Numbered from the stretch's first letter, positions 36,739-45,945 are shown. The stretch is DNA of 64,000 nucleotides from Chryseobacterium paridis (GCF_016595215.1 NZ_JAENHK010000010.1:895136-959135), one strand, 5' to 3'. The notes: generated by a model from the letters alone, not told the origin. A program made the numbers and translations.

Positions 36739-37317
36739 TTATTGGTGAATCGTTTTTGTTCTGAAAAACGCTCCGAAAAACAGTGACAAAACTACGTAAA
36801 ATATAAGAATTGCTGCAAAATATCCAGAAAAATGACTTGCAGTAAGCATATCTTTTCCTTTAACGGCTTGTGGAGAAAAACTTTGAACTCTTTCACGATA
36901 TTTTTGATCCAGTTCATCGATATCTTTTTGATGTTTCAGAATCTTTCTTGCAGACTTATATTCTGAATCCAGTTCTGATTTTTGTCTCTCTACATATTGA
37001 TAATTTAATAACTTTTTTGCATCTGTATCTACAAAATTCAGGAATGCATAGATGCTAAATATGGAAAGAATCCCACCAATAAACATAGGTACAAAAGATC
37101 TTTTGAAAGCTTCTCTGAAACCCATTTTATGGTTATTCCAGTGAGATTTTACAGACCAAAATGCAGTTGCAGCATAAATGACAGGTAATACGAACGCATT
37201 GATTTTGAGAGAGGTATCAAAATAATGAATTCCTGAAAAAAAGTAATACGCTATAAAAAAAACAATCATTGTAGCGATAAATAGTATAATTCCTAAGGTG
37301 GATGGACTTTTCGTCAT
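36739..37317 (-). CDS. DUF4199 domain membrane protein
   Basis: The 192-residue protein has four membrane segments (about 9-28, 38-54, 74-92 and 163-183) and a long charged central helix (residues 110-150, DELDQKYRERVQSF). The arrangement and short ends match DUF4199, a Bacteroidota-restricted family of unknown function that is often encoded next to a family 2 glycosyltransferase, as here (15-bp gap). It is the first gene of the cluster on this strand; upstream lies the SRP RNA gene on the opposite strand. Confidence 0.85.
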   Translation of the reverse strand: MTKSPSTLGIILFIATMIVFFIAYYFFSGIHYFDTSLKINAFVLPVIYAATAFWSVKSHWNNHKMGFREAFKRSFVPMFIGGILSIFSIYAFLNFVDTDAKKLLNYQYVERQKSELDSEYKSARKILKHQKDIDELDQKYRERVQSFSPQAVKGKDMLTASHFSGYFAAILIFYVVLSLFFGAFFRTKTIHQ

Positions 37318-37438
37318 ATTTTTATTTTTAGAAAAATTTTTGAAAAATTATTGCTCTTAATTTCAGCAATTTAGCTTTGATAAAGCATTTTCCTGTTCAT
37401 TTTTCTGTAATATTATTTTCAAATTTATAATTAATTCC

Positions 37439-37446
37439 TATCTTTG
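37439..37446 (+). promoter_or_regulatory. -7 element of the SRP RNA gene
   Basis: TATCTTTG matches TAnnTTTG exactly, ending 4 bp before the predicted 5' end of the SRP RNA. Confidence 0.7.
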
Positions 37447-37450
37447 CAAC

Positions 37451-37543
37451 GGCAAGTCCTACACAACCAGCTCCTGAGAATCCTCCAGGGTGGGAACACA
37501 GCAAAGGTAATCGGTCGTAGCGGTGTGATGTAGATAGCTTGCC
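37451..37543 (+). ncRNA. ffs: Signal recognition particle RNA (small bacterial type)
   Basis: The helix 8 core is visible: CAGG, then a GUG stem, the GGAA tetraloop (37493-37496), CAC, then AGCA (37500-37503), the same order as CAGG-UCC-GGAA-GGA-AGCAG in E. coli 4.5S RNA. The ends pair as GGCAAG (37451-37456) with CTTGCC (37538-37543), and ACC-GCT with AGC-GGT inside. A T-rich stretch follows. It lies antiparallel between two minus-strand genes. The product binds Ffh and targets membrane proteins. Exact ends are approximate. Confidence 0.9.
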
Positions 37544-37562
37544 ATTTTTTATTTCTTTTATT

Positions 37563-38255
37563 CTAAAATTCAAACTCCTCTCCCAATTTTGGTAAAACAA
37601 GCTCAACATTTTTATCACTAAAATGTTTTAAAGCACTCTCATGATTAATTTCGATAGGTGGGAAAGTGTCAAAATGGCATCCAATAACTTTTGGAGTTTT
37701 TAATAGTTCTGCAGATGCAAATGCTGCTTTTCTCGGACACATGGTATAGTGACCTCCAATAGGTAAAATTGATAAATCAAGATGCCCATATAATTTTGGA
37801 AACAACTCCATATCAGCCATTACTCCTGTATCACCAGCTAAATAGATGTTTTTACCTTCAGGCAACCTGAAAATATACCCTACTGGAACACCTCCATAGC
37901 TTCCATCCGGGAACGAACTCGTATGATGAGCCGGAACCATGGAAATTTTAAGATCGTCGATTTTTGCCGATCCTCCTAAGTTTACGTCATCTTTATTTTT
38001 TGCTGCTTTAAAATAAGCGCATACTTCCGGCACTCCAATTACTGTCGCATCAGGATGATATTCTAAAACTTCAGCTACGTCCGCAATATGATCACCATGT
38101 GCATGCGTTAATAAAATATAATCTATTTTTTGTGCTGAAATATCAAATCCTGATTCAGCTTTTTTGTAATTATAAAACGGATCACTTAAAATCGTTTTAT
38201 CCTTATACGTGAACAAAAAACAGTTTTGTCCTAAGAATTGTATTTTCATTTTCAA
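37563..38255 (-). CDS. UPF0173-type metal-dependent hydrolase (metallo-beta-lactamase fold)
   Basis: The 230-residue protein starts with a strand-turn QFLGQNCFLFTYKDKTILSDPFYNY, then the zinc motif THAHGDHIADV, a GGHYTMCPRKAAFA loop and GCHFDTFPPIEINHE near the C-terminus, all typical of the UPF0173 family. Substrates are unknown; relatives include UlaG-like lactonases. It is the last gene of a menA-SRPBCC-membrane protein-hydrolase run with gaps of 14, 9 and 20 bp. Its stop lies 20 bp past the SRP RNA end on the other strand. Confidence 0.92.
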   Translation of the reverse strand: MKMKIQFLGQNCFLFTYKDKTILSDPFYNYKKAESGFDISAQKIDYILLTHAHGDHIADVAEVLEYHPDATVIGVPEVCAYFKAAKNKDDVNLGGSAKIDDLKISMVPAHHTSSFPDGSYGGVPVGYIFRLPEGKNIYLAGDTGVMADMELFPKLYGHLDLSILPIGGHYTMCPRKAAFASAELLKTPKVIGCHFDTFPPIEINHESALKHFSDKNVELVLPKLGEEFEF

Positions 38256-38275
38256 TTTTATTTTTTAAATTTTAA

Positions 38276-38584
38276 TTATGAAACAATCTGGGAATTTATA
38301 CACATTTCTACTGATGTATAAATCTGATATAATGCCCAGACATTTAGTATGATCATTAAGCTTTGAAAGATTGCGAGAATTAGCCTTTGTCTTAAATACT
38401 TGCTAATAACAAGAATAGACAGTATAGTATTAAAAATTAATATAACCACAGTAATCAAAGCTATCAGGCTAAAATCATAAATTGCCATCCCGCCCATTAA
38501 CTCTTTAATAAATTCACAGAAAAAGACTGTTGCCAACAAAAGTGACATATACGATATTACTTTGTAGGCTAAAGTGTTTTTCAT
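38276..38584 (-). CDS. Small membrane protein of unknown function
   Basis: It has 102 residues and three hydrophobic segments (about 7-25, 34-60, 67-90). I recognise no motif and the sequence is compositionally simple. Its position between SRPBCC and UPF0173 hydrolase genes with gaps of 9 and 20 bp shows it is a genuine operon gene. It is likely an inner-membrane protein; no function can be proposed. Confidence 0.7.
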   Translation of the reverse strand: MKNTLAYKVISYMSLLLATVFFCEFIKELMGGMAIYDFSLIALITVVILIFNTILSILVISKYLRQRLILAIFQSLMIILNVWALYQIYTSVEMCINSQIVS

Positions 38585-38593
38585 TGATCTATT

Positions 38594-39043
38594 TTATTTC
38601 TGTGGAAACTTATCCTCAATCAATCTCAAATTAATTCCATGTTCCAAGTAAGCTTTGCAACCATCCAAAACTGTCGTAAAGCCTCCTGTATTATCATTAA
38701 TTGTTTTTAAGAGATCTTCTCCAGTTTGAGTAAATCCATAACTTTTAATCACCACAAGAGTTCCCTTTTCCATTTCTTTGAATTCATAATCCACATTGCT
38801 GGAAGGATCACCCCATTCTGTTCTTATCAGATGATTCGGAATGATTTCATGCACCATAACATTATTCTTTACTCCATACATCTCCCATTCCCAGGTAATT
38901 GTTTTACCCACTTCTAATCGTCCGGTTGATTTTGTAAACCAAAACTGAGTGGTCAATTCAGGATTAACAAATGCTTCAAACACTTCATGAATGGGTTTTC
39001 TGATAAGCATTTGAGCTTCAACGTAAATAGGGGAATTACTCAT
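38594..39043 (-). CDS. SRPBCC (AHSA1/START-like) family protein
   Basis: The 149-residue protein begins IYVEAQMLIRKPIHEVFEAFVNPELTTQFWFTKSTGRLEVGKTITWEWEMYG, the helix-grip start with the conserved W after the F. The rest is strands ending in a long helix (ETVLDGCKAYLEHGINLR). Members bind hydrophobic ligands; the AHSA1 type is common in Bacteroidota. It is the second gene of the menA operon, 14 bp after menA. A role in quinone handling is possible but not shown. Confidence 0.88.
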   Translation of the reverse strand: MSNSPIYVEAQMLIRKPIHEVFEAFVNPELTTQFWFTKSTGRLEVGKTITWEWEMYGVKNNVMVHEIIPNHLIRTEWGDPSSNVDYEFKEMEKGTLVVIKSYGFTQTGEDLLKTINDNTGGFTTVLDGCKAYLEHGINLRLIEDKFPQK

Positions 39044-39057
39044 AATGATTAATATAT

Positions 39058-39987
39058 TTAGTTAAAAAAGTTAAGTCCGATTGCTGTAAGGACAGCCATT
39101 GTAAAAGTAAGAATACCTACCTGCTTCAAGTATTGATCAAGTTCTTTAGGTTCTTTCACAGACATTATTTTTCTTCTCAGCTTAGCAAATGGAATCAACA
39201 GGATCATTACAATAAAAACATAGTAGTTTTGTGATTGTATAAAACCATTTATTCCTAAAAAGATAAGAATCAAAATAAGAGGAAGTTGCAATAGGATCAT
39301 TTCATAGATCATGGCATTTCTGAAGCCTAATCTTAAAGCAAAACTATTTTTCCCTGATAATCTGTCACTTTCGATATCTCTCATGTTATTCAGGTTCAAA
39401 ACAGCCATGCTCATCATACCCACAGCCGTTCCTGGCAATAAGATATCCCAGCTGAATGTTTTAGTAAACAGAAAATAACTTCCACAAACTGAAACCAAAC
39501 CAAAAAAGATAAATACAAAAAGGTCTCCCAATCCCATATATCCATAAGGCTTTTTTCCCATTGTATAACCAATAGCTGCTAAAATACTCGCTACTCCCAA
39601 TCCTATAAAAATGTAAAATTCTTTCATATAGTTAGGAATAAAAGCAACATACAACAGTACTATAGTAGCTATAAAAGACAATGCTGAAAGTAAAATAACA
39701 GCATTCTTCATTTGCTTGGCTGTAATTCGTCCTGAGGCTACTGCTCTCGCTTCTGCTTCATTAATTCTTTTGGCGTCCGTTCCTTTCACTCCATCACCAT
39801 AATCATTAGCATAGTTTGACAAGACCTGATACAGTAAAGTCACTAAAAGTGCCAATGCAAAAATTCTCCAGTCCCAAACACCACCTTCTCCATATAGTTT
39901 CCATTTGGCGATGAAGCTTCCCATAATAATTCCGCTTAAAGAAAGCGGTAAAGTTCTTAGCCTAGCGGCTTTTATCCAGTCTTTCAT
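39058..39987 (-). CDS. menA: 1,4-dihydroxy-2-naphthoate polyprenyltransferase
   Basis: It attaches the polyprenyl chain to dihydroxynaphthoate in menaquinone synthesis in the inner membrane. The 309-residue protein has about eight membrane segments, the first Asp-rich motif NYANDYGDGVKGTDAKR and the second NNMRDIESDRLSGK, both needed for Mg-diphosphate binding in the UbiA superfamily. RLRTLPLSLSGIIMG at the N-terminus is typical of MenA. menB lies upstream with an 82-bp gap, so menaquinone steps are clustered here. It leads a four-gene operon. Confidence 0.95.
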   Translation of the reverse strand: MKDWIKAARLRTLPLSLSGIIMGSFIAKWKLYGEGGVWDWRIFALALLVTLLYQVLSNYANDYGDGVKGTDAKRINEAEARAVASGRITAKQMKNAVILLSALSFIATIVLLYVAFIPNYMKEFYIFIGLGVASILAAIGYTMGKKPYGYMGLGDLFVFIFFGLVSVCGSYFLFTKTFSWDILLPGTAVGMMSMAVLNLNNMRDIESDRLSGKNSFALRLGFRNAMIYEMILLQLPLILILIFLGINGFIQSQNYYVFIVMILLIPFAKLRRKIMSVKEPKELDQYLKQVGILTFTMAVLTAIGLNFFN

Positions 39988-40069
39988 ATTTTTTTTGTAT
40001 TCATGTACAATGTATTAACGTAAAATGAAAAATCATACATACATTTTACACTGATGCTTCTATACATTT

Positions 40070-40906
40070 TTAAGATATCCACTGATCTTTTCCAAAGTCC
40101 GGTTTTCTCTTTTCAAGAAATGCATTTCTACCCTCCTGTGCTTCTTCGGTCATATACGCTAAACGAGTTGCTTCACCCGCAAAAACCTGCTGTCCAACCA
40201 TTCCATCATCAGTTAAGTTCATTGCAAATTTCAGCATTCTGATCGAAGTTGGAGATTTAGCTAAAATTTCCTGTGCCCATTCGTAAGCAGTATCTTCTAA
40301 TTCTTCATGAGGAATTACAGCATTAACCATTCCCATATCTAAAGCTTCCTGAGCTGAATAATTTCTACCTAAAAAGAAGATTTCACGCGCTTTCTTCTGA
40401 CCTACCATTTTCGCCAAATAAGCAGATCCGTATCCACCATCAAAACTGGTAACATCTGCATCAGTCTGCTTGAAAATAGCATGTTCTTTACTTGCTAAAG
40501 TAAGGTCACAAACCACATGAAGTGAATGTCCACCACCTACTGCCCAACCTGGTACTACAGCAATTACAACTTTAGGCATAAAGCGGATTAAACGCTGAAC
40601 CTCTAAGATATTCAAGCGATGTCTTCCATCTTCACCTACATAGCCCTGATGCCCTCTTGCTTTTTGGTCTCCACCACTACAGAAAGCCCATCCTCCGTCT
40701 TTAGGGCTTGGCCCTTCACCGGAAAGCAAAACAACTCCTATAGAAGAGTCTTCATAGGCGTCATAAAAAGCGTCGTATAATTCTGAAGTAGTCTTAGGTC
40801 TGAAAGCATTACGAACTTCTGGTCTATTGAAAGCAATTCGTGCTACACCATTGCATTTTTTATAGGTAATATCTTCGTATTCTTTGGCGGTTTTCCACTC
40901 AATCAT
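40070..40906 (-). CDS. menB: 1,4-dihydroxy-2-naphthoyl-CoA synthase
   Basis: It closes the naphthoate ring from o-succinylbenzoyl-CoA (crotonase fold). From ATG 40906 the product has 278 residues; a start 36 bp upstream would add a non-conserved extension, and MIEWKTAKEYEDITYKK fits the family. Motifs are GWAFCSGGDQKARGHQGYV, AVVPGWAVGGGHSLHVVCDLTLAS and KQTDADVTSFDGGYGSAYLAKMVGQKKARE. The Asp-Val-Ser/Thr-Ser loop is diagnostic of MenB. menA follows downstream. It is cytosolic and usually hexameric. Confidence 0.96.
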   Translation of the reverse strand: MIEWKTAKEYEDITYKKCNGVARIAFNRPEVRNAFRPKTTSELYDAFYDAYEDSSIGVVLLSGEGPSPKDGGWAFCSGGDQKARGHQGYVGEDGRHRLNILEVQRLIRFMPKVVIAVVPGWAVGGGHSLHVVCDLTLASKEHAIFKQTDADVTSFDGGYGSAYLAKMVGQKKAREIFFLGRNYSAQEALDMGMVNAVIPHEELEDTAYEWAQEILAKSPTSIRMLKFAMNLTDDGMVGQQVFAGEATRLAYMTEEAQEGRNAFLEKRKPDFGKDQWIS

Positions 40907-41024
40907 TTTGTAAAAATTTTTCTCAAAGATACGGAATTGCAAAGAATTTTAACGTCTGAAAATAAGGATTATCATCTAAAAAAACACTGATATTTCTGTG
41001 ACTCATTTTTATATTAAAAAACAA

Positions 41025-41050
41025 AAACCGGAACAAAAATGTTCCGGTTT
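41025..41050 (-). terminator. Terminator of the TPR gene
   Basis: The perfect stem AAACCGGAAC / GTTCCGGTTT has a 6-nt A-rich loop and lies 27 bp after the stop. Confidence 0.85.
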
Positions 41051-41077
41051 ATATTATAAAATTCTTTTTCAGAATTA

Positions 41078-42103
41078 TTATTTAGCTTTTCCCTGAAGTT
41101 CAGCTTCTTTAGCTTTCATTTCAGCCATCTTAGCCTGGTTTTTAGTAATGCTATAAATCTCTTTTAACATAGTAACAGCATTTACATCATTAGGAAGTGC
41201 TTTATACCAGTTTTCAGCATAAGGTAAAGCTTTGTTAAATCTTTCCTTTCTTGCTTCAATTAACTTAGTCGCATCATCCGGCTTAGTTTTTCTAAGGGTA
41301 TTAATTTCAGCTACTGCTTTATCATCCTCTCCAATTACAGAATAAACCAAATTCTGGTATGCATTTGCAAAATCAGGCTTTAATTCGATTGCTTTTTTGA
41401 AAGAAACCTCAGCATCAGCTGCAGTGGCAGGATTTTTAGACTGCATAACTCCCAAATTATACCAATTGGTAGCATCATTAGGATTTTTTGCTAATTGCTC
41501 TTTTAAAGTAGCAACAAATTTATCTGTGTTTCCTGACTGGTAATAAGCTGTACTTTGGAAATCTTTTAGCTTTGCATTGTTAGGAAATTTAGCTAATCCT
41601 TTTTCGATTACCGCAACTGCTTCGTCGTTCTTTTTAGCATTTAAAAGCAAGGTAGATAAAGTTTCATACAAATCTGGCTCTACACTTGGTGTCTGCTCAG
41701 TTTTGAAATCAGAATAATCTGCTGACTTTTTCAACATTTCCCAAGTTCCTTTATCATAAGTAGCAACCTGTCCTGATTTTTTTTCTTTTGCAGTATAGTT
41801 TGTCTGAACTCCTGTATAACCTGAATTGATCAATTCAGTGTATATCTTAATAGCTTCGTCAACATTGTTAGCCAAAGCATAGTTAAGTCCTGCATAATAC
41901 ATATACACTTTATCATCCTGGCCATTAGTCTTTAGTAAGTTATATACTTCTAAAAATTTAGGAGCCGCAACAGCATAGTTTTTTGCATTGTATGCATCCA
42001 TAGCTGCTTTGTTAGCTTCTTGTAGCTGAGCATTTGTATCTTTCTTCTGTCCGAAAGCAAAAGCCGAAGAAATGATCGCTATACTTAAAATTAGCTTTTT
42101 CAT
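41078..42103 (-). CDS. Secreted tetratricopeptide-repeat protein
   Basis: The 341-residue protein has a signal peptide (1-18, ending FAFGQ). TPR-type helical pairs run from about residue 30 to 330: AAPKFLEVYNLLKTNGQDDKVYMYYAGLNYALANNVDEAIKIYTELI, then NYNNLGVMQSKNPATAADAEVSFKKAIELKPDFANAYQNL. It ends Lys-rich, probably periplasmic. It is 24 bp downstream of gyrA on the same strand and could be co-transcribed; the partner it scaffolds is unknown. Confidence 0.85.
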   Translation of the reverse strand: MKKLILSIAIISSAFAFGQKKDTNAQLQEANKAAMDAYNAKNYAVAAPKFLEVYNLLKTNGQDDKVYMYYAGLNYALANNVDEAIKIYTELINSGYTGVQTNYTAKEKKSGQVATYDKGTWEMLKKSADYSDFKTEQTPSVEPDLYETLSTLLLNAKKNDEAVAVIEKGLAKFPNNAKLKDFQSTAYYQSGNTDKFVATLKEQLAKNPNDATNWYNLGVMQSKNPATAADAEVSFKKAIELKPDFANAYQNLVYSVIGEDDKAVAEINTLRKTKPDDATKLIEARKERFNKALPYAENWYKALPNDVNAVTMLKEIYSITKNQAKMAEMKAKEAELQGKAK

Positions 42104-42127
42104 AATCAGAATTTATTTTATTTACAT

Positions 42128-44728
42128 TTATTCTTCAGAATCAGAATCTCCAGTTTCTTCTGCAGGTTTATCCTCTTCTGAATTATTCTCTAATTGTGGT
42201 GTTACATTAATTTCTGCATCGTTACTTTCTGTAGATTCTACTCCTTCTCCATTCTCATCTGATTCTTCTTCTACATCTTTGTCCATTTCTACTTTTGCAA
42301 TCGCCGCAATCTCATCATTTTTCTTAAGGTTGATCATTCTCACTCCCTGAGTATTTCTACCCATTACTCTCATTTCATCCATATTCATACGGATTGCAAC
42401 TCCAGATTTGTTGATAATCATTAATCCATCCTCATCCGTTACATTCTGGATTGCAATAAGATTTCCTGTTTTTTCGGTAATATTTAGGGTAATAACTCCT
42501 TTTCCTCCTCTGTTGGTAATTCTATAATCTTCTACAGCTGTTCTCTTACCATATCCTTTCTCAGAAACTACTAAAACGGTTTCGTTCTCTACATCGTTCA
42601 CAACAATCATACCAATTACCTCATCATTATCCTCCATAGTAATACCACGAACCCCGATAGAACCTCTACCTACTTCTCTTACTTTTTCTTCAGGGAAACG
42701 GATACATTTACCATTTTTAGTAGCGATCATGATCTGTGAAGTTCCATTCGTTAACCATGCTCCTAATAACTGGTCGTTATCTCTGATCTCAATAGCATTA
42801 ATACCATTTACCCTTGGTCTTGAATAAGCTTCAAGTGATGTTTTCTTGATCGTACCATTTTTGGTAATCATTACAACGCTCATTTGGTTGATATATTCTG
42901 CATCTTTCAGATCATTTGTTCTGATATACGCTTTGATCTTATCATCTGGTTCGATATTGATCAAATTCTGAACAGCTCTACCTTTTGCTGTTTTAGAACC
43001 TTCAGGGATTTCAAATACCCTCAACCAATAACATCTTCCTTTTTCTGTAAAGAACAACATGTACTGGTGATTGGTTGCAGAAACGATATATTCAAGGAAA
43101 TCTTCATCTCTTGTCGTTGCAGCTCTGTTTCCTACACCACCTCTACTTTGAATTTTATATTCTGAAAGGGAAGTTCTTTTGATATATCCGGCATGAGAAA
43201 TAGTAAGAACTACAGCATCATTTGGAATAATGTCTTCGATTGACATCTCTCCACCTGAATAATCGATTTCAGTTCTTCTCTCATCACCATACTTTTCTTT
43301 TACTTCAAGTAATTCTTCTTTAATGATTTCAAATCTTCTGCCTTCATTAGCCAAGATATCTTCCAAATTCTGAATTTCTTTCATGATCGCGTCATACTCA
43401 TCACGGATCTTATCAAGTTCCATTCCCGTTAAACGAGCCAAACGAAGATCCAGAATTGCCTGAGCCTGAATTTCAGAAAGATCAAATTCCTGAATCAAAC
43501 CTTCTTTAGCAGCCTGAGGGTTCGCACTGTGACGGATAATAGAAATAGCCTTATCCAATGAATCCTGCGTACCGATCACCTTCATGAACCCTTCTAAGAT
43601 ATGAGCTCTCTCTTTCGCTTTTTTAAGCTCATATTGAGTTCTTCTTACAATTACTTCATGTCTGTGTTCAACGAAATGATGGATAATATCTTTTAGATTT
43701 AACTGCTCCGGTCTTCCATGTACCAAAGCAATATTATTAACACTAAAAGAAGTCTGAAGTGCTGTATATTTATATAATAAGTTCAGGACAACATTAGGGA
43801 TCGCATCATTTTTTAATTCATAAACAACACGAAGACCATTTCTGTCTGACTCATCTCTAATCTCATAAATTCCAGGAATTTTTTCATCTTTTACCAACTC
43901 TGCTGTTCTGGCAATCATCTCAGCTTTGTTTACCTGATAAGGAATTTCAGTAACAATAATAGCGTTTCTGTTTCCTATTTCTTCAAAATTAACTTTCGCT
44001 CTCAGAACAACTCTTCCTCTTCCTGTATGGAATGCATCTCTTACACCATCATATCCATAAATAATACCACCCGTTGGGAAATCAGGAGCAACAATATGCT
44101 GCATCAATTCGTCAATAGTGATTTCTTTGTTATCGATATAGGCTATGATTGCATCCACAGACTCTGATAAGTTATGCGGAGCCATATTGGTCGCCATACC
44201 TACAGCGATACCGGAAGTTCCGTTTACTAAAAGATTAGGGATTTTGGTAGGCATTACAGTAGGTTCCTGTAAGCTATCATCAAAGTTATTCTGAAAATCA
44301 ACAGTTTCTTTATCCAGATCAGCAAGGATATCATCAGAGATTTTTTTCAGTCTTGCTTCAGTATAACGCATTGCCGCAGGCGGGTCACCATCCATAGAAC
44401 CGAAGTTACCCTGACCATCAACCTGAGGATATCGTAAACTCCAAGGTTGCGCCATTCTTACCATTGCATCGTATACCGAAGAGTCTCCGTGCGGGTGATA
44501 TTTACCTAAAACATCCCCAACAATTCTCGCAGATTTTAAGTATTTTCTATTAGAAAAAACCCCTAATCCATACATACCATAAAGCACTCTTCTATGAACG
44601 GGTTTCAAGCCATCTCTTACATCAGGTAACGCTCTTGAAACGATAACCGACATCGAATAATCGATATAAGATGACTTCATTTCATCAACAATGTTGATAG
44701 GAATTAGTCTTTCTCCTTCTTTTTGCAT
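42128..44728 (-). CDS. gyrA: DNA gyrase subunit A
   Basis: It is the breakage-reunion subunit of gyrase, 866 residues from ATG 44728. With this start the numbering equals E. coli: the QRDR reads GDSSVYD at 81-87 (Ser83, Ser84, Asp87, the wild-type pair), and the catalytic Tyr is Tyr122 in RYTEARL. C-terminal beta-pinwheel repeats are present, ending in a long acidic tail (about 60 residues, rich in Glu/Asp/Ser) not found in E. coli. Upstream on the minus strand there is a 7-bp hairpin near 44750-44773. A perfect DnaA box lies in the divergent spacer. Confidence 0.97.
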   Translation of the reverse strand: MQKEGERLIPINIVDEMKSSYIDYSMSVIVSRALPDVRDGLKPVHRRVLYGMYGLGVFSNRKYLKSARIVGDVLGKYHPHGDSSVYDAMVRMAQPWSLRYPQVDGQGNFGSMDGDPPAAMRYTEARLKKISDDILADLDKETVDFQNNFDDSLQEPTVMPTKIPNLLVNGTSGIAVGMATNMAPHNLSESVDAIIAYIDNKEITIDELMQHIVAPDFPTGGIIYGYDGVRDAFHTGRGRVVLRAKVNFEEIGNRNAIIVTEIPYQVNKAEMIARTAELVKDEKIPGIYEIRDESDRNGLRVVYELKNDAIPNVVLNLLYKYTALQTSFSVNNIALVHGRPEQLNLKDIIHHFVEHRHEVIVRRTQYELKKAKERAHILEGFMKVIGTQDSLDKAISIIRHSANPQAAKEGLIQEFDLSEIQAQAILDLRLARLTGMELDKIRDEYDAIMKEIQNLEDILANEGRRFEIIKEELLEVKEKYGDERRTEIDYSGGEMSIEDIIPNDAVVLTISHAGYIKRTSLSEYKIQSRGGVGNRAATTRDEDFLEYIVSATNHQYMLFFTEKGRCYWLRVFEIPEGSKTAKGRAVQNLINIEPDDKIKAYIRTNDLKDAEYINQMSVVMITKNGTIKKTSLEAYSRPRVNGINAIEIRDNDQLLGAWLTNGTSQIMIATKNGKCIRFPEEKVREVGRGSIGVRGITMEDNDEVIGMIVVNDVENETVLVVSEKGYGKRTAVEDYRITNRGGKGVITLNITEKTGNLIAIQNVTDEDGLMIINKSGVAIRMNMDEMRVMGRNTQGVRMINLKKNDEIAAIAKVEMDKDVEEESDENGEGVESTESNDAEINVTPQLENNSEEDKPAEETGDSDSEE

Positions 44729-44845
44729 AAACAAATTTTATTATAATGATAGTCAGACTTTTAGCTGTGAGTCTGAAAATTATTTATTTTGGTTTTTTAT
44801 TAACGGGCTAATTTACGAAATTTTTACCGATTTTTGTGGTAGAAT

Positions 44846-44854
44846 TTATCCACA
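44846..44854 (+). other. DnaA-box sequence TTATCCACA
   Basis: It is an exact TTATCCACA match in the spacer between gyrA and the DUF4286 gene. DnaA acts as a transcription regulator at some single boxes; one copy is not an origin. A match by chance in AT-rich DNA is possible. Confidence 0.4.
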
Positions 44855-44876
44855 AAATCTTAAAAATTCTTAAAAT

Positions 44877-45191
44877 ATGAGCGTATTAAGTATAACTTTC
44901 CACTGCACGAAAAACAATCTTGAAGAATGGGAAAATTATATGGATGAAACATTGGTTTTAATGACAGAAAATCTAATGGATGTCAATAAATATATCCTTT
45001 CAGAAGTGCATAGTGATTATATTGAAGATGGAAAAAATTACAATCTCTTGCTGATCTTCGATAATGAGGAACTGCGAACAGATTTTATAGAGAGTGAACT
45101 CGTCAACATCGCTGAAAGAGTAGAAAAACAATTTGGACAGGAGGTTATGATCTTCAATACTTTTCTGAACCCAAAAAAAACGAGACTTTAA
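44877..45191 (+). CDS. DUF4286 family protein
   Basis: The 104-residue cytosolic protein reads MSVLSITFHCTKNNLEEWENYMDETLVLMTENLMDVNKYILSEVHSDYIEDGKNYNLLLIFDNEELRTDFIESELVNIAERVEKQFG in part, resembling DUF4286, a ferredoxin-like alpha/beta sandwich family in Bacteroidota. Function unknown. It is divergent from gyrA and ends 7 bp before a strong terminator, so it is monocistronic. Confidence 0.75.
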   Translation: MSVLSITFHCTKNNLEEWENYMDETLVLMTENLMDVNKYILSEVHSDYIEDGKNYNLLLIFDNEELRTDFIESELVNIAERVEKQFGQEVMIFNTFLNPKKTRL

Positions 45192-45197
45192 TAAGAT

Positions 45198-45222
45198 AAA
45201 AGCCCTGTATTACAGGGCTTTT
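45198..45222 (+). terminator. Terminator of the DUF4286 gene
   Basis: Stem AAAGCCCTGTA / TTACAGGGCTTTT followed by T-rich DNA; starts 6 bp after the stop. Confidence 0.88.
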
Positions 45223-45258
45223 TTATTTTTTGAATTTTAAATCAAAAATATTTCTTTC

Positions 45259-45375
45259 TTACCTCGAATGATGTGGAGGTTCCGGAGGTCTTGGATGTGG
45301 AGGCGGATGATGCAGACAAGAAGCCAGCAAACCAACCAAAGCCAATGCTCCAATAGTTTTGATGAGACTTTTCAT
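45259..45375 (-). CDS. Very small His/Pro-rich lipoprotein
   Basis: The 38-residue reading frame begins MKSLIKTIGALALVGLLASC, a complete lipoprotein signal with lipobox LASC (Cys20). The mature peptide is only 19 residues: mostly Pro and His, e.g. LHHPPPHPRPPEPPHHSR. The signal makes it a credible gene despite its size. His and Pro content suggests metal or surface binding (inference). It is followed on the same strand by no gene for 60 bp; the terminator at 45198 belongs to the convergent gene. Confidence 0.6.
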   Translation of the reverse strand: MKSLIKTIGALALVGLLASCLHHPPPHPRPPEPPHHSR

Positions 45376-45468
45376 ATTTTTACTTTTTATGATTACCATG
45401 ATAACAACAATCTGAATGCCAGATGCTTATTTCACACACAATAAATTTCAAAACACCACATAAAATTA

Positions 45469-45492
45469 AAAACCCTGCTGTTACAGGGTTTT
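45469..45492 (-). terminator. Terminator of the 79-residue lipoprotein gene
   Basis: Stem AAAACCCTG / CAGGGTTTT with a 6-nt loop and flanking A/T tracts, 16 bp after the stop. Confidence 0.8.
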
Positions 45493-45508
45493 AATTTTTC
45501 AAGAGATC

Positions 45509-45748
45509 TTAGTCTCTGTGATGTCTTTTATGTTCTTTGTGTTTACGTCCACGATTATCATTGTATTCATAATAGTAAACTCTTTTTTTAACCTGACCTG
45601 GAGCATAGTATCTTGCACTTCCGCCATACACCTTCTTCGCTTGCCCCGGTGGTAATCCTCTCCTTCCATGGTGGTATTCCTGAACTGTACAGCTGCTTAG
45701 CATTAAAGTAAAAGAAACCACACCTAGCATTTTTATCAAACCGCTCAT
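45509..45748 (-). CDS. Small basic lipoprotein of unknown function
   Basis: From the ATG at 45748 the product has 79 residues. The signal peptide ends LMLSSC (Cys20), so it is probably a lipoprotein; a TTG start 15 bp upstream is less likely. The mature part contains two PPGQ/APGQ-Lys-Lys repeats (GLPPGQAKKVYGG, YYAPGQVKKRVYYYEY) and a Lys/His/Arg-rich tail. This PGQxKK repeat style is frequent in small Chryseobacterium lipoproteins of unknown role. It and the 38-residue lipoprotein next to it are both small, Pro-rich and lipidated. Confidence 0.75.
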   Translation of the reverse strand: MSGLIKMLGVVSFTLMLSSCTVQEYHHGRRGLPPGQAKKVYGGSARYYAPGQVKKRVYYYEYNDNRGRKHKEHKRHHRD

Positions 45749-45821
45749 ATTTTCATTTTTCAAATTTCGAAATGAATATAAACAAGGTTGATGCCAAAGG
45801 GAATTTTGATATTTAGTAGAA

Positions 45822-45945
45822 GTTGAAAATTGAAAGTGGAAAGTTGAGAGCTAGAAGCTAGAAGGCAAAATTAAGGCTTTGAAAATAAACCATAATAAAC
45901 TTTTGCTTTTCCTAGTTTTCCACTTTCAATTTTCAATTTTCAACT
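45822..45945. repeat. Repeat hairpin of the TTGAAA/TTTCAA family
   Basis: Bases 45823-45842 pair perfectly over 20 bp with 45917-45936, around a loop with a GCTAGAAGCTAGAAG duplication. It is the same sequence family as at 1642, 5570, 25672, 26591 and 26699. Confidence 0.75.
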
